Below, piece after piece: positions 1 to 8,212 of a stretch of 22,305 nt of DNA. The stretch lies in the NCBI GenBank assembly GCA_022447685.1, contig JAKVAO010000044.1, forward strand, positions 1-22,305. Reading direction: 5' to 3'. Each line of letters begins with the position of its first letter. Position 1 is the first letter of the stretch. Made by a program: the position numbers and the translations under genes. Source of the DNA: Candidatus Caenarcanales bacterium (GTDB lineage Bacteria > Cyanobacteriota > Vampirovibrionia > LMEP-6097). The notes beneath the pieces were generated by a model. The model was not told where the DNA came from, searched no databases, and saw only the letters and a program-made list of their open reading frames with translations.

Positions 1-60
1 ATAAGTCTAATTCTGAGGCTGGACTTGATAATATTATTCCTCTACATAAACTGGCTTCCT
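1..60. repeat. Left copy of a 60-bp inverted repeat
   Basis: Bases 1-60 are the exact reverse complement of 22230-22289. The match stops at base 61 on the inner side. On the outer side the window begins, so the repeat may be longer; the right copy continues 16 bases past the match. The copy holds the last eight codons and stop of the leftward gene that ends at 34, plus 33 bases downstream of it. It may be a real dispersed repeat or the assembly break that defines the contig ends. Confidence 0.95.
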
Positions 61-543
61 AATTCGAGGGGTTGACAATTTATCTTTTACTCTAATACCC
101 ATAAACTTACTATTTGGAGAGGTGCTTCTTGGGTTGTCTCCCATCTGACCCAATAGCTCACCTGATTTAAGTGTTTTGCCCTTTAAATTTTTCTCAGCTT
201 GAATTCCATAAATTTCTACTTGATATTCTTTGCCTTGTAATTCTGTCTCTAATACTACTGTATCTACATCCAAGTCAGAACTATGTTTTATTTCTAATAC
301 TTTTGCATTTTCAAATAGATTTTGTATTTGTTCCTGATTATTTGCCTGAACTATGATGCTAGTCTTTCCATTTGTATGATGATTTCTAGAAACTGTAATG
401 TCACTAGAATTAATCGTTTGTTCATCCTGGCTTTCATTGGGATTAGCTCTAATGAAAGAATTTATAATTTTTTGTTTAAGGCTATTATTGCTATTTAGAT
501 TATTCTGAAAAATATTCGGGCTAGGTGCTAAAGCTCCAACCAT
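34..543 (-). CDS. Hypothetical protein, 169 residues, tail encoded in the terminal repeat
   Basis: I do not recognise this family. The protein is polar and Asn/Ser-rich over its first 60 residues, with no signal peptide or membrane segment. Around residues 120-135, LKGKTLKSGELLGQMGDN faintly resembles the Gly-rich strand of M23/LytM domains (a run of the type G-x-x-L-x-x-G-x-x-L-G-x-x-G). The catalytic His residues of that family are not evident, so I do not assign it. The ATG at 541-543 has a TATAAA-like box a few bases upstream on the minus strand and no Shine-Dalgarno. The last eight residues, RKPVYVEE, and the stop lie in the inverted repeat and recur in the same frame at the far right gene. 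Confidence 0.6.
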   Translation of the reverse strand: MVGALAPSPNIFQNNLNSNNSLKQKIINSFIRANPNESQDEQTINSSDITVSRNHHTNGKTSIIVQANNQEQIQNLFENAKVLEIKHSSDLDVDTVVLETELQGKEYQVEIYGIQAEKNLKGKTLKSGELLGQMGDNPRSTSPNSKFMGIRVKDKLSTPRIRKPVYVEE

Positions 544-602
544 AAATATATAAAGATCAGATTACTGAGATTTTATGTGTAATACAATATCTAACTTATT
601 TT

Positions 603-1134
603 TTACTTAATCCTCTCAGCCATTTTGTCAGGATCTGTCTCATATATGAAATTATCTCGGTTGGACTCAATATTATATTCACTATGATCTAAGTCTGAAT
701 TGACTATATTCTTAAAAAGCTCAAGTATTGGTTTGAATATATTATTAATGTCAAAAATCGCCATAATAGTATTTTTGCTTTCATTTTTAAAAGCTTTTAG
801 GGTAAAGTAAAGTGTCTCAATAGCAATATTTATACTGCCTGGCATTGCTATAATTACTTTCTTGCCATTTACTGTTGTTTTGGCTTTTTCGTTTAGTGAT
901 CTCTACATTTTGAATCTCATCTTGTTTATTTTCTAGTTTAGCTTCATGAATATTTTTGATAAGCTCACCTGGTAAGCCTTTCGTTGCAACACCCGTGATG
1001 AAGCTTGTATCTGGGATTTCAGCTAATTTTTCCCCGAGTCTTTGTAAAGGTACTATAAAGTTTTTTGCAGTTTGCTTTTCTTCTGGATTTTGTGAATTTT
1101 GTAACTTACTTAGATCTTTAGATCCACCAGTTAT
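603..1134 (-). pseudogene. Frameshifted unknown gene without a clear start
   Basis: Two overlapping reading frames together look like one protein of about 175 residues. The upstream frame, open from 1134, encodes a protein-like stretch (NFIVPLQRLGEKLAEIPD...) running to about VEIT. Coding sense then moves to a second frame (NEKAKTTVNGKKVIIAMPG...) that continues to the TAA at 603. The switch lies around 882-900, where the minus strand has short A runs. In the upstream frame a TAA at 1135-1137 immediately precedes the open region and no ATG, GTG or TTG is available at its start. The gene is therefore either decayed or contains sequence errors. I recognise no domain; there is no signal peptide in what can be read. 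Confidence 0.55.
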
Positions 1135-1182
1135 TTAAATAAGCAAATACTCAAGAAATAATTTCTATGAGATAATAAATAG

Positions 1183-1842
1183 ATGCCAGAAAAAGGACAG
1201 GGGAAGGCAATTAAGTGGTTTTTGGGTATATTAATCCCGATACTTTTGGGTGGAGCTGGATGGTTAGTTCAACATTATATACTTAGATCCTATCAACCTG
1301 CGACTTTAATTATTCGTAACCAAGGTAGCCCTAAGCAAGTCAATATCTCTATCGACGGTGAAGAAAAAGGGGAAACCAGTGAAAGTGGCTTTGCCTGAAT
1401 CAATGGTGTCTTACCAGGTGATCATGAATTACAGTGGGAAAAAGATGGTTATGAAAGTAAGCATTCTCGTATAAGTATTAAAGGTGGTCGACAGAATAGT
1501 GTTTACCTGACTTCACTTGCCAAAATTAATAATCCTAGTGAAAGAAGAGATATTACAGAGCGTCTTCGAGTAAATACTTTGATTACAACCTGGTATGCTG
1601 GAGCACGTTTTAATGGTGTGGTGGATATGAGCCGAAAATATGGCTTCAAATGGAGATGCTCTGGTGGAACCTGTAAACTTACTGGTCCTTATGGTACTGG
1701 TTTGAATATGAGTGTCTGCCAGGAACTTGCTAGTAGAGTTGGTCCTTTGGAATATTACTACAATAGCGCTGGTATGCGTTGGACTAAAACTGAAAATCTT
1801 GCACTTTTAACTCAGTGTAATTCAGTGGTAAAAAAAAGCTAA
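1183..1842 (+). pseudogene. Membrane-anchored PEGA-like protein with in-frame TGA
   Basis: The first 71 codons give a basic N-terminus, one membrane segment (about residues 11-32, FLGILIPILLGGAGWLV) and the start of a PEGA-like beta domain (ATLIIRNQGSPKQVNISIDG). A TGA at 1396-1398 interrupts it, and the same frame continues with INGVLPGDHELQWEKDGYES, which has the L-x-P-G-x-H and GY pattern expected of a PEGA domain. The frame then runs to a C-terminal domain with several Cys residues (RCSGGTC, SVCQEL, LTQC) and a TAA at 1840. The break is thus a single nonsense codon, not a gene end. PEGA domains are known as surface or carbohydrate-associated beta modules. The ATG at 1183 has GATAAT eight bases upstream and no Shine-Dalgarno. 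Loss of one A at 1830-1837 would fuse this frame to the DUF2891 gene downstream. Confidence 0.6.
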
Positions 1843-1891
1843 GCCGGCGCAGAATAAGCTAAAAGCTCTTATTAAACCAATTATTAATTGC

Positions 1892-2773
1892 TTGCAGAAG
1901 CCTGCAACAAATCATCCAGCTTTTAATGCTTGTATAGACTGGCATTCTTCTGTTCATGCCACTTGGGCACTGCTGCGTTATCAAAGAATTACTGCTGATA
2001 ATCAATATGAACCACTATTGATGCAGATTCTAAGTGCAGAAAAAATTCAAAAGGAATTGGAGAATTTTCGAAATAGTCCTCGCTTTGAAATGTCCTATGG
2101 GCGCGCTTGGTTTTTGCGTTTAGTTATTGATTATGAGAAATTATTTGATTCTATGACTAAGAAAGATTTCCAGGTGAGCGAATTGCTTAAGGCTATGGGC
2201 GACTATATGGCTGAGTCACTTTTGGATTATTATGAAAGCCATGGAGCCAATCCCTATCTAAGAAATTACTCAAATCCAAGTTGGGCATTGCTGAATTTAT
2301 ATCATTATGCCAAGCATCGTAATAACCTTGATTGGCTTAATGCGATTGAGGATATTGTTAACAAATATTTTGTAACTTATAAAAAGCCTTGCAGTAGTGA
2401 AATTAAATTGAATAATGATGGCTTTATAGCTATCTGTGAGAACTGGGCTTATTTGGTAGCGGAAACTGGAGTCTTAGACCAGCGACAATCTTTAGAGAAC
2501 TATGAATCATGGTTAAAAGCTTTCTATGAAATTGAAAAAGCTACGCCTCTAATAGAAACGAATAACACGTATTTGAAAGCTTTGAATTTTAGTAAGTCCT
2601 GGGCTTACAAAGGGATTTATAACAAAACCAAAAATACCAAGTACTTAGATTTGTATAGAGAACATATGATTACTCGGTTTAGGAATCAAGGCTGGTGGTC
2701 TGGTAATGATTACTCAGTTACACACTGGGTAGCTCAATTTGGAGTCTATGCTTACAGTCTTGATTACAATTGA
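1892..2773 (+). CDS. DUF2891 family protein, 5' end uncertain
   Basis: The motif HPAFNACIDWHSSVHATWALLR near the start, SYGRAWFLRL around residue 70 and the C-terminal THWVAQFGVYA match what I know of DUF2891, a family of unknown function with largely helical proteins. The first usual start codon is TTG at 1892, but the frame is open from 1832. The upstream residues (KLKALIKPIINCLQKPA) look like the helix that normally precedes the HPxF motif. The true start is therefore probably lost or lies in the preceding gene across the A8 run at 1830-1837; one base fewer there gives a single protein of about 529 residues with anchor, PEGA-like domain and DUF2891. It ends with TGA three bases before the end of the opposing recJ. 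It may be a working gene, a fusion or a relic. Confidence 0.65.
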   Translation: MQKPATNHPAFNACIDWHSSVHATWALLRYQRITADNQYEPLLMQILSAEKIQKELENFRNSPRFEMSYGRAWFLRLVIDYEKLFDSMTKKDFQVSELLKAMGDYMAESLLDYYESHGANPYLRNYSNPSWALLNLYHYAKHRNNLDWLNAIEDIVNKYFVTYKKPCSSEIKLNNDGFIAICENWAYLVAETGVLDQRQSLENYESWLKAFYEIEKATPLIETNNTYLKALNFSKSWAYKGIYNKTKNTKYLDLYREHMITRFRNQGWWSGNDYSVTHWVAQFGVYAYSLDYN

Positions 2774-2776
2774 TAT

Positions 2777-4603
2777 TTACGAAGTTGCAAGTTTTCTAGT
2801 CCTAGTAAATATCTCAGGATTAATTTCTTCACCTGATTTCCAGTCTTTGATATCTAGTTGTATGAATTTTTCATCCCTGAAATCATTAATTTTAGGTGTA
2901 TAAGCGATGTAGAGATCATTTTCTAATTTATGAAAATCCTCAAAGAAATCTTGGGCACGGTTCCAAATCACAGCTTCAACTGTTTTGTTTTTTATATTCT
3001 TGAGAAAAGCTGGGCTCTGCCCAGTTTCAGATTTGGCGTCTTCAAGAAATAGCTTTAAATGTTTTTTGTCTTTTCCAAGGATTCTAGTTCCTTTGATTCT
3101 AAGTGGTCCAGTCGCAAAAGTTGCTTGTGGATGTCCTAAACCATATGGCGCAAGATTTTCAAGTCTACTAATTAATGCTTCGCTATTTTCTTTTAGGAAT
3201 AAATCACTATCAATTTTTATGATTTTACTTAGATCTCTTCCTTGTAATTTTTCTTGAAAATGCTGTGAACATAGTTGTTTGAACTTAGCATAATTTTCTT
3301 TAACTATACTAAAACCTGCTGCCATCATATGCCCACCGTATTTGTGGAAAATATTATGCTCTTCTTGCATAGCTTGCATCTCTAGAAAAATATCTAGGTC
3401 ACCTATATCTATTCCTCTTACAGAGCCTTTGCAGATATTTTCTTCTATAGCCATTATGAATACCGGTAAGTGGAATTTTTCAACTAGACGGCTTGCAACT
3501 ATACCTATTACTCCATGATGCCAATCTTCTGAACCAATTACTATGACTTTTTCTTGGCTTAAATTTAAATTCTCTTCAATTTGCAAAAGCGCCTCTTCAA
3601 ATATTCTCTCGCATAGCCCCTGTCTTTCTTGATTCTCTGAATCAAGTAGTTCTGAAAGTTCTTCTGCTTCTGCATAATCGTCAGTGCTCATTAATTTAAC
3701 AGCATTGAGTGCATCGCTTAATCTTCCTGCTGCATTGATTCTTGGGGCTACACCAAAACCAATATGCTCGGTGTTGGGAGTATCAGCACTGCCTGAGATA
3801 TTCAAAAGTTTTTGCAAGCCAGGTTTGCTTGTTCTAGAAAGCACTTCTAGACCTTTAATGCAGAGAAGCCTGTTTTCACTTTTAAGTGGAGCTAAGTCAG
3901 CTATTATCCCTAGAGCAACCAAGTCTAGTAGTGAATTTATATATTTATCAGCACTTACTTTATCTGGGGAAAATTCTTCTAATATTAATTCAGCTAGTTT
4001 GAATGCAACTCCAACTCCAGGAAGGTAGTGAAGTGGATGCTCTTCTGGAAGGGTTTTGGGGTTGCAGTTAGCTATGCTTGGTGGTGGGTTTTTCGGGATG
4101 GAGTGGTGATCTGTGACTATTACATCTAGTCCTAATTCATTTGCATAGTTAACTTCATCGTAGTTGCTGATACCACAATCGCAGGTGATCATAAGATCAA
4201 TATTCATTTCTTTGTGGATTTTCTCGACAGCTTTGCTGTTTAAGCCATAGCCTTCTTTATGACGGTTGGGGACATAATATGAGACTTCGTAATTAATTAA
4301 GCCAAAGGCTCTATAGAGAAGTGCAACAGAGCTGGTTCCATCAACATCGTAGTCACCATAGATTAGAATTCTCTCTTTATTATTTACGGCTTGTTTAACT
4401 CTTGCAAATGCTTGTTCCATTTCTGGAATCTCAAAGGAGTGAGAGTATTTGGCGTGATCGATGTCTATGTAGTAGTTGATTAGACTGGCGTCGTGAACTC
4501 CGCGGTTAACTAGGAGCCTTGCTAGTAAAGAATCATTATTGCAAAGCTTGATTAAGTCAGAGTTTACTTGTGAGTTATTTCGAAGTTCCCATTTGCTTTG
4601 CAT
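2777..4603 (-). CDS. recJ: Single-stranded-DNA-specific 5'-3' exonuclease RecJ
   Basis: RecJ degrades single-stranded DNA 5' to 3' in recombination and mismatch repair, using two metal ions held by the DHH phosphoesterase core. All signature motifs are present: DYDVDG at residues 84-89, DCG at 142-144, DHH at 165-167, the LGIIADLAPL segment near 231, RINAAGR at 288-294, and the DHHA1-type GGH at 423-425. A C-terminal region carries the OB-like part (LENLAPYGLGHPQATFA). At 608 residues it is slightly longer than the 577 of E. coli RecJ and looks complete. The ATG at 4601-4603 lacks a clear Shine-Dalgarno. It is divergent from the large unknown gene at 4721 and converges on the DUF2891 gene with three bases between them. 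Confidence 0.96.
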   Translation of the reverse strand: MQSKWELRNNSQVNSDLIKLCNNDSLLARLLVNRGVHDASLINYYIDIDHAKYSHSFEIPEMEQAFARVKQAVNNKERILIYGDYDVDGTSSVALLYRAFGLINYEVSYYVPNRHKEGYGLNSKAVEKIHKEMNIDLMITCDCGISNYDEVNYANELGLDVIVTDHHSIPKNPPPSIANCNPKTLPEEHPLHYLPGVGVAFKLAELILEEFSPDKVSADKYINSLLDLVALGIIADLAPLKSENRLLCIKGLEVLSRTSKPGLQKLLNISGSADTPNTEHIGFGVAPRINAAGRLSDALNAVKLMSTDDYAEAEELSELLDSENQERQGLCERIFEEALLQIEENLNLSQEKVIVIGSEDWHHGVIGIVASRLVEKFHLPVFIMAIEENICKGSVRGIDIGDLDIFLEMQAMQEEHNIFHKYGGHMMAAGFSIVKENYAKFKQLCSQHFQEKLQGRDLSKIIKIDSDLFLKENSEALISRLENLAPYGLGHPQATFATGPLRIKGTRILGKDKKHLKLFLEDAKSETGQSPAFLKNIKNKTVEAVIWNRAQDFFEDFHKLENDLYIAYTPKINDFRDEKFIQLDIKDWKSGEEINPEIFTRTRKLATS

Positions 4604-4720
4604 TAGATTTATTTTAATAGAAACAGAGTTGTGAAAATTGGAAAATAAATTGATGAAAGTAATAATAAGTATTAGCTGAAGATTTTAAGAAATCAAACCA
4701 GGCTTATCAAAATAATAAAA

Positions 4721-6826
4721 TTGTTTACTTTATCTTATTTAAGTATGATTCGAGCTGGAGATAACTTTTACTCAAGGCACCATAGCCCATTCACTGATAA
4801 TATGTTGTCACAGCTTAAGCTGTCAGTCATAAATAGACTTAAGTCGCCTAAGAGTATCGATTATAAATCAATACCTTGGCCAAATTTTTTCATGGAAAGA
4901 GGAGAGTTTCTTTCTGAAGCAATATTAAGTAATCAAAATCATTCAATTGAAGATCGAGCTAAAAATCTCATAAATGCTCTTAAAGAAGCTAATAGAATTG
5001 AGCAAATTTATTTGCCTAAACATAATGCTTATATAAAAGCAATCTCGTTAAAGTCCAATCCTAAAAACTCAATTGATATGCGAAAGCAACTTTACCGATT
5101 CATTGACGGTAATTTTAATTATCAAAGTCAAGATCTGTTCAGGAGGGATTTATCAATTAGAGATATGAAAGTGCAAGTCATGGAAACTTTAAATAGCTCA
5201 CAACATACATCTTTTTATAACTGGCTTGTTGAAGAGAATTTTGTTCACGATCCAAGGGCTTTGCAGCAAATCAATGATAAGAAGTCAAATAATAGTCAAA
5301 TATCACGACCTCAGTCTTGGGCTCAATTTCAGGATTTGCCTAGTGAACAAACTATATACTGCTCTCACGGTGGGGGCTTTTTCTTCTTGTCTGATTTTCT
5401 AAGTAAAAATCGACCAGGTTATAGATTGGAATATGAAGGAAGAGGTATTCAAATTCATCCAAGAACTGGACCGGAGCAATTTTGGAATATAAGCAGAGAA
5501 AGTAGAGAAGAGTATTACTCTTCATCAAGTCATGCTTATGGTGATTATCCAGCGAGACTTTCTTTTGAAATTCAGGGACAGTACTTAGATAGAGCTCCTA
5601 ACTGCTATGAAGCTGGATTAAGGCAAGACTTTATAGACCATATGCAAAATATCAAACTTCTAAATACAGAAACAAATGAAATAATTGAAGCTAAAGATTA
5701 TGAATCTTTTATTGAAATGATAAATTTTAATGCAAACACTCATAATACCGTTAGAGATATTAATTCCCAAGTATTACTTATGAATGAAAGAACAATAATC
5801 AAAAGATCAAACGTCGATAAGCAAGTGAATAAAATTCCAGCTCCTGAATATAAAAAGACGGCAAAGGATATAGTTTCTGATTTGGTTCATGATAAAAATC
5901 TTGACCCAGGGCAAATTCTGGATGAAGCAAAGAGAATTTTAATAGGTACTAACTCAAATAATGAAATTATAAACTTGGAGGATTTGATAATGATTGATAA
6001 ATCTCAAACCCCTTTGAAAATTGAGTTTGAAGATGGTCCAGAAAACAATAGTAGCTATCGTAATGGTGCTGATGTCACGCTTGCAGAACTTAAGTTAAAC
6101 GGAAGAACGGTCGGGACTCTAAATGGTAGTTTGGATAAAAATTTGCGTGATCAGCTCAGCTACAATCCAGGTCCTCTATTTAAAGACATCAATATTCGTC
6201 TGAATGACGATACTATTATTAATATAGATGTCAAATCTGATAAGAATGAATATGGTCATTCAATTGACTATTGCAGTTTAGAGTTTCCTTTTAAAGGAAC
6301 AAATCTGCCTAGTGGTATGACTCCGACTGTAATTAAAGAATCAGATGTTGATAAACAAGTGAATCAAATCGCAGAACCTAAATATAAAAATATGACAAAG
6401 CATGCCGTTTATGATTTAGTGCACGATAAAAATCTTGATCCAGAGAAAATTTTAGAAAACAAAGATGAAATCATCAAACAGTTAGATAAATTTGCTGAAT
6501 TGGATATAGATCTTAATGGACAAGATTCAACGGTTTCTCCAGAAATTAAAGAAGAATTCATTGCTCTTCTAGATACTACCTTAGAGTTAATTGCCAAAGG
6601 TCAAGATTCGGCCTTGAAAAAATTAAATGATCAAGATCAACCGATAGATTTTCCGCAGATTGAGAAGAATCCATATAGGTATCCATACAAAGCAAATAAA
6701 GCAAATGTGCTCATAGATACGATATTTCTTCTTACTGGTTTAAATAAGTACCCTAATGCTGAGAAACAAGCTAGTCATAACGATAGAGTTGTACCAATTC
6801 TAATGAGAGTTGCTTCTCAGTTATAA
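4721..6826 (+). CDS. Large hypothetical protein with internal duplication
   Basis: This 701-residue protein is not one I recognise. It has no signal peptide or membrane segment and is rich in Asn, Asp and Lys. The start is TTG at 4721 or ATG at 4745; neither has a Shine-Dalgarno. Three parts can be seen. Residues 1-190 are helical and charged. Residues 205-330 form a distinct region with IYCSHGGGFFFLSDF, GRGIQIHPRTG and YPARLSFEIQG, suggestive of a compact enzyme-like or effector-like domain, though I cannot name it. The C-terminal half carries two copies of a 40-residue module (361-400 and 539-578), each with VDKQVN and LVHDKNLDP. A perfect 13-bp stem follows the stop. The next gene on the same strand is a HAD phosphatase, 107 bases away. 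Confidence 0.8.
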   Translation: MFTLSYLSMIRAGDNFYSRHHSPFTDNMLSQLKLSVINRLKSPKSIDYKSIPWPNFFMERGEFLSEAILSNQNHSIEDRAKNLINALKEANRIEQIYLPKHNAYIKAISLKSNPKNSIDMRKQLYRFIDGNFNYQSQDLFRRDLSIRDMKVQVMETLNSSQHTSFYNWLVEENFVHDPRALQQINDKKSNNSQISRPQSWAQFQDLPSEQTIYCSHGGGFFFLSDFLSKNRPGYRLEYEGRGIQIHPRTGPEQFWNISRESREEYYSSSSHAYGDYPARLSFEIQGQYLDRAPNCYEAGLRQDFIDHMQNIKLLNTETNEIIEAKDYESFIEMINFNANTHNTVRDINSQVLLMNERTIIKRSNVDKQVNKIPAPEYKKTAKDIVSDLVHDKNLDPGQILDEAKRILIGTNSNNEIINLEDLIMIDKSQTPLKIEFEDGPENNSSYRNGADVTLAELKLNGRTVGTLNGSLDKNLRDQLSYNPGPLFKDINIRLNDDTIINIDVKSDKNEYGHSIDYCSLEFPFKGTNLPSGMTPTVIKESDVDKQVNQIAEPKYKNMTKHAVYDLVHDKNLDPEKILENKDEIIKQLDKFAELDIDLNGQDSTVSPEIKEEFIALLDTTLELIAKGQDSALKKLNDQDQPIDFPQIEKNPYRYPYKANKANVLIDTIFLLTGLNKYPNAEKQASHNDRVVPILMRVASQL
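5801..5920 (+). repeat. Internal module, copy 1
   Basis: This stretch encodes residues 361-400 of the 701-residue protein. It matches copy 2 at 26 of 40 residues, with invariant VDKQVN, DLVHDKNLDP and IL. The DNA has diverged mainly at third positions, so this is an old protein duplication rather than a recent DNA repeat. Confidence 0.85.
6335..6454 (+). repeat. Internal module, copy 2
   Basis: This stretch encodes residues 539-578 of the 701-residue protein and is the partner of the copy at 5801-5920. About 138 residues, including a segment with a beta-rich look (VTLAELKLNGRTVGTLNG), separate the copies. A predicted helical segment (DKFAELDIDLNG...) follows. Confidence 0.85.
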
Positions 6827-6831
6827 ACTAT

Positions 6832-6869
6832 GAAGCTCACAAAGTTATTACGAGTGCTTTGTGAGCTTC
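6832..6869 (+). terminator. Strong 13-bp hairpin after the 701-residue gene
   Basis: Five bases after the TAA, GAAGCTCACAAAG and CTTTGTGAGCTTC form a perfect 13-bp stem around a 12-base loop. The bases that follow (TTCGCATT) are not a good U-tract, so intrinsic termination may be weak. It may instead protect the 3' end of the message or act with Rho. Position and stem quality make an end-of-transcript role likely. Confidence 0.6.
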
Positions 6870-6933
6870 TTCGCATTAATACTGACATGAAAACAAATTA
6901 ATCTAATAAATATAAGAATCTTGCTACTATGCA

Positions 6934-8211
6934 ATGTTTATGTATGTTTTTAGGGCTGAAGGTCCATATACCAACTATGAAAAAAAATTGACTTGGGAAA
7001 ATATTCAGCAAGGTGATCCAACTAGAAATAAGACTCCAGTAAAATCTAGTAAGAAAACTGAATTCCCTGAAACTTTTACTAGGTTTAGTTCTCCTGTTGA
7101 AGAAGTTTTAAGAAGGATGAACTTAAATGACCCTAAGAAAAAATATCTTTTTATTTTTGATATTGATGGTGTCCTTCAAGAAAACCATGATAATTTAACT
7201 TTGAGAAATGCACAGTATATATATTCAGATTCGGGCTCGGGTTTTAATGATGCTGTTGAAAAAATAGCAAGTATTAAAGAATCTCCAAGAGTCATAAATG
7301 CAAATTTACTTACAGCAAGGTTTACTGAGGATTTACCTCAGGGTTTAAAAAAGCAGATTGATTTGTATGGAAGCTCTGGTGCAACTAAAGTGAAGCTTAG
7401 ATCTGAATCTCAAGATCCTATTTTCGAATTTGCTCCAGATTTGAAAAATAAAAACTCTGATATTGAGGCTAGTATCTTCATCTTGAAAAATTTAATTACT
7501 CAGATTTTACTTTATGATACAGGTATTTTGAATATAAACTCTAAAGGCTATGAGCATTTAACTTCACCTACTTTTAGTCCTGATATTGACCCTATGACTA
7601 AATCGATTGAGAATAATATTTTTAATATTTTTATTAATTCCCTAGATATGAATTTTGCACCAAATGGTCTTTATGTCAGATTTAATGAAAATAACATTGA
7701 GCAAAAAGATAAGGTTATTAAAAGTCTTCAGGAGTTCTTTGAAATCTACAATATGGATAAAATGGAGCTGAAAAATAAAATAGAGAATGGTGAGTTTGAT
7801 AATGAGTCATCATTGATGAAAGCTAAGAAAGTCTTAAAGTATAAAACAGATGCTATGGCTAAAACCTTTCATATGAATTTAGAACCATTCAGGTCAGTGG
7901 ATGACTATTTATATATATTTTTTAATGAAAAGATAAAGGTTAATAAAGCTAAAGGCATAGACTATATCCTAGAAGAGGAAGGAATAGACCTTGATAATTC
8001 AGACCCTAATCTACAAATTCTGATGTTTGGTGATTCAAGTGCAGATTTGAAAGCTGTGCAAAGGCTAAAAGAACAATTACCAGAAAATCAAATTCTTGCA
8101 GTCAGTGTTGGACCTGATATCCATGACCCTGCAGTTGATGTAACTTTAAGAGACCATAAGCAAGTACATGAGTTTTTAGGTAAATTAGAGACTTTGCTCA
8201 ATGCTAATTAA
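6934..8211 (+). CDS. HAD-superfamily phosphatase, trehalose-phosphatase-like
   Basis: The HAD core is clear: the nucleophile motif FDIDGVL with Asp76 and Asp78, a motif II-like LLTAR near residue 127, LYGSSGA shortly after, a basic VNKAKGIDYIL segment, and the Mg-binding GDSSAD at 366-371, followed by SVGP. The order and the GSSGA and KG elements resemble HAD type IIB enzymes such as trehalose-6-phosphate phosphatase (OtsB). Substrate cannot be fixed, because no trehalose-phosphate synthase gene is present here. At 425 residues it is much longer than the usual 230-270, owing to an extra N-terminus of about 65 residues and an enlarged cap region (about 150-330). The start is ATG at 6934 or 6940, without a Shine-Dalgarno. 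It ends one base before the end of the opposing lptF/G gene. Confidence 0.8.
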   Translation: MFMYVFRAEGPYTNYEKKLTWENIQQGDPTRNKTPVKSSKKTEFPETFTRFSSPVEEVLRRMNLNDPKKKYLFIFDIDGVLQENHDNLTLRNAQYIYSDSGSGFNDAVEKIASIKESPRVINANLLTARFTEDLPQGLKKQIDLYGSSGATKVKLRSESQDPIFEFAPDLKNKNSDIEASIFILKNLITQILLYDTGILNINSKGYEHLTSPTFSPDIDPMTKSIENNIFNIFINSLDMNFAPNGLYVRFNENNIEQKDKVIKSLQEFFEIYNMDKMELKNKIENGEFDNESSLMKAKKVLKYKTDAMAKTFHMNLEPFRSVDDYLYIFFNEKIKVNKAKGIDYILEEEGIDLDNSDPNLQILMFGDSSADLKAVQRLKEQLPENQILAVSVGPDIHDPAVDVTLRDHKQVHEFLGKLETLLNAN

Positions 8212-8212
8212 T

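Noticed and set aside
34..543. Assignment of the leftmost gene to M23/LytM peptidases
   Set aside because: Only a glycine-rich strand pattern matches; the metal-binding H-x3-D and H-x-H motifs are not visible.
956..1138. Plus-strand open frame of about 60 codons
   Set aside because: It is antisense to the protein-like minus-strand frame that belongs to the frameshifted gene, and has no start signals.
1396..1398. In-frame TGA as evidence for a recoded genetic code (TGA read as Trp or Gly) or selenocysteine
   Set aside because: The intact genes contain no internal TGA and use TGG for Trp; TGA appears only at this site and at ends of doubtful genes. There is no Cys/Sec-type motif context. A nonsense mutation or error is simpler.
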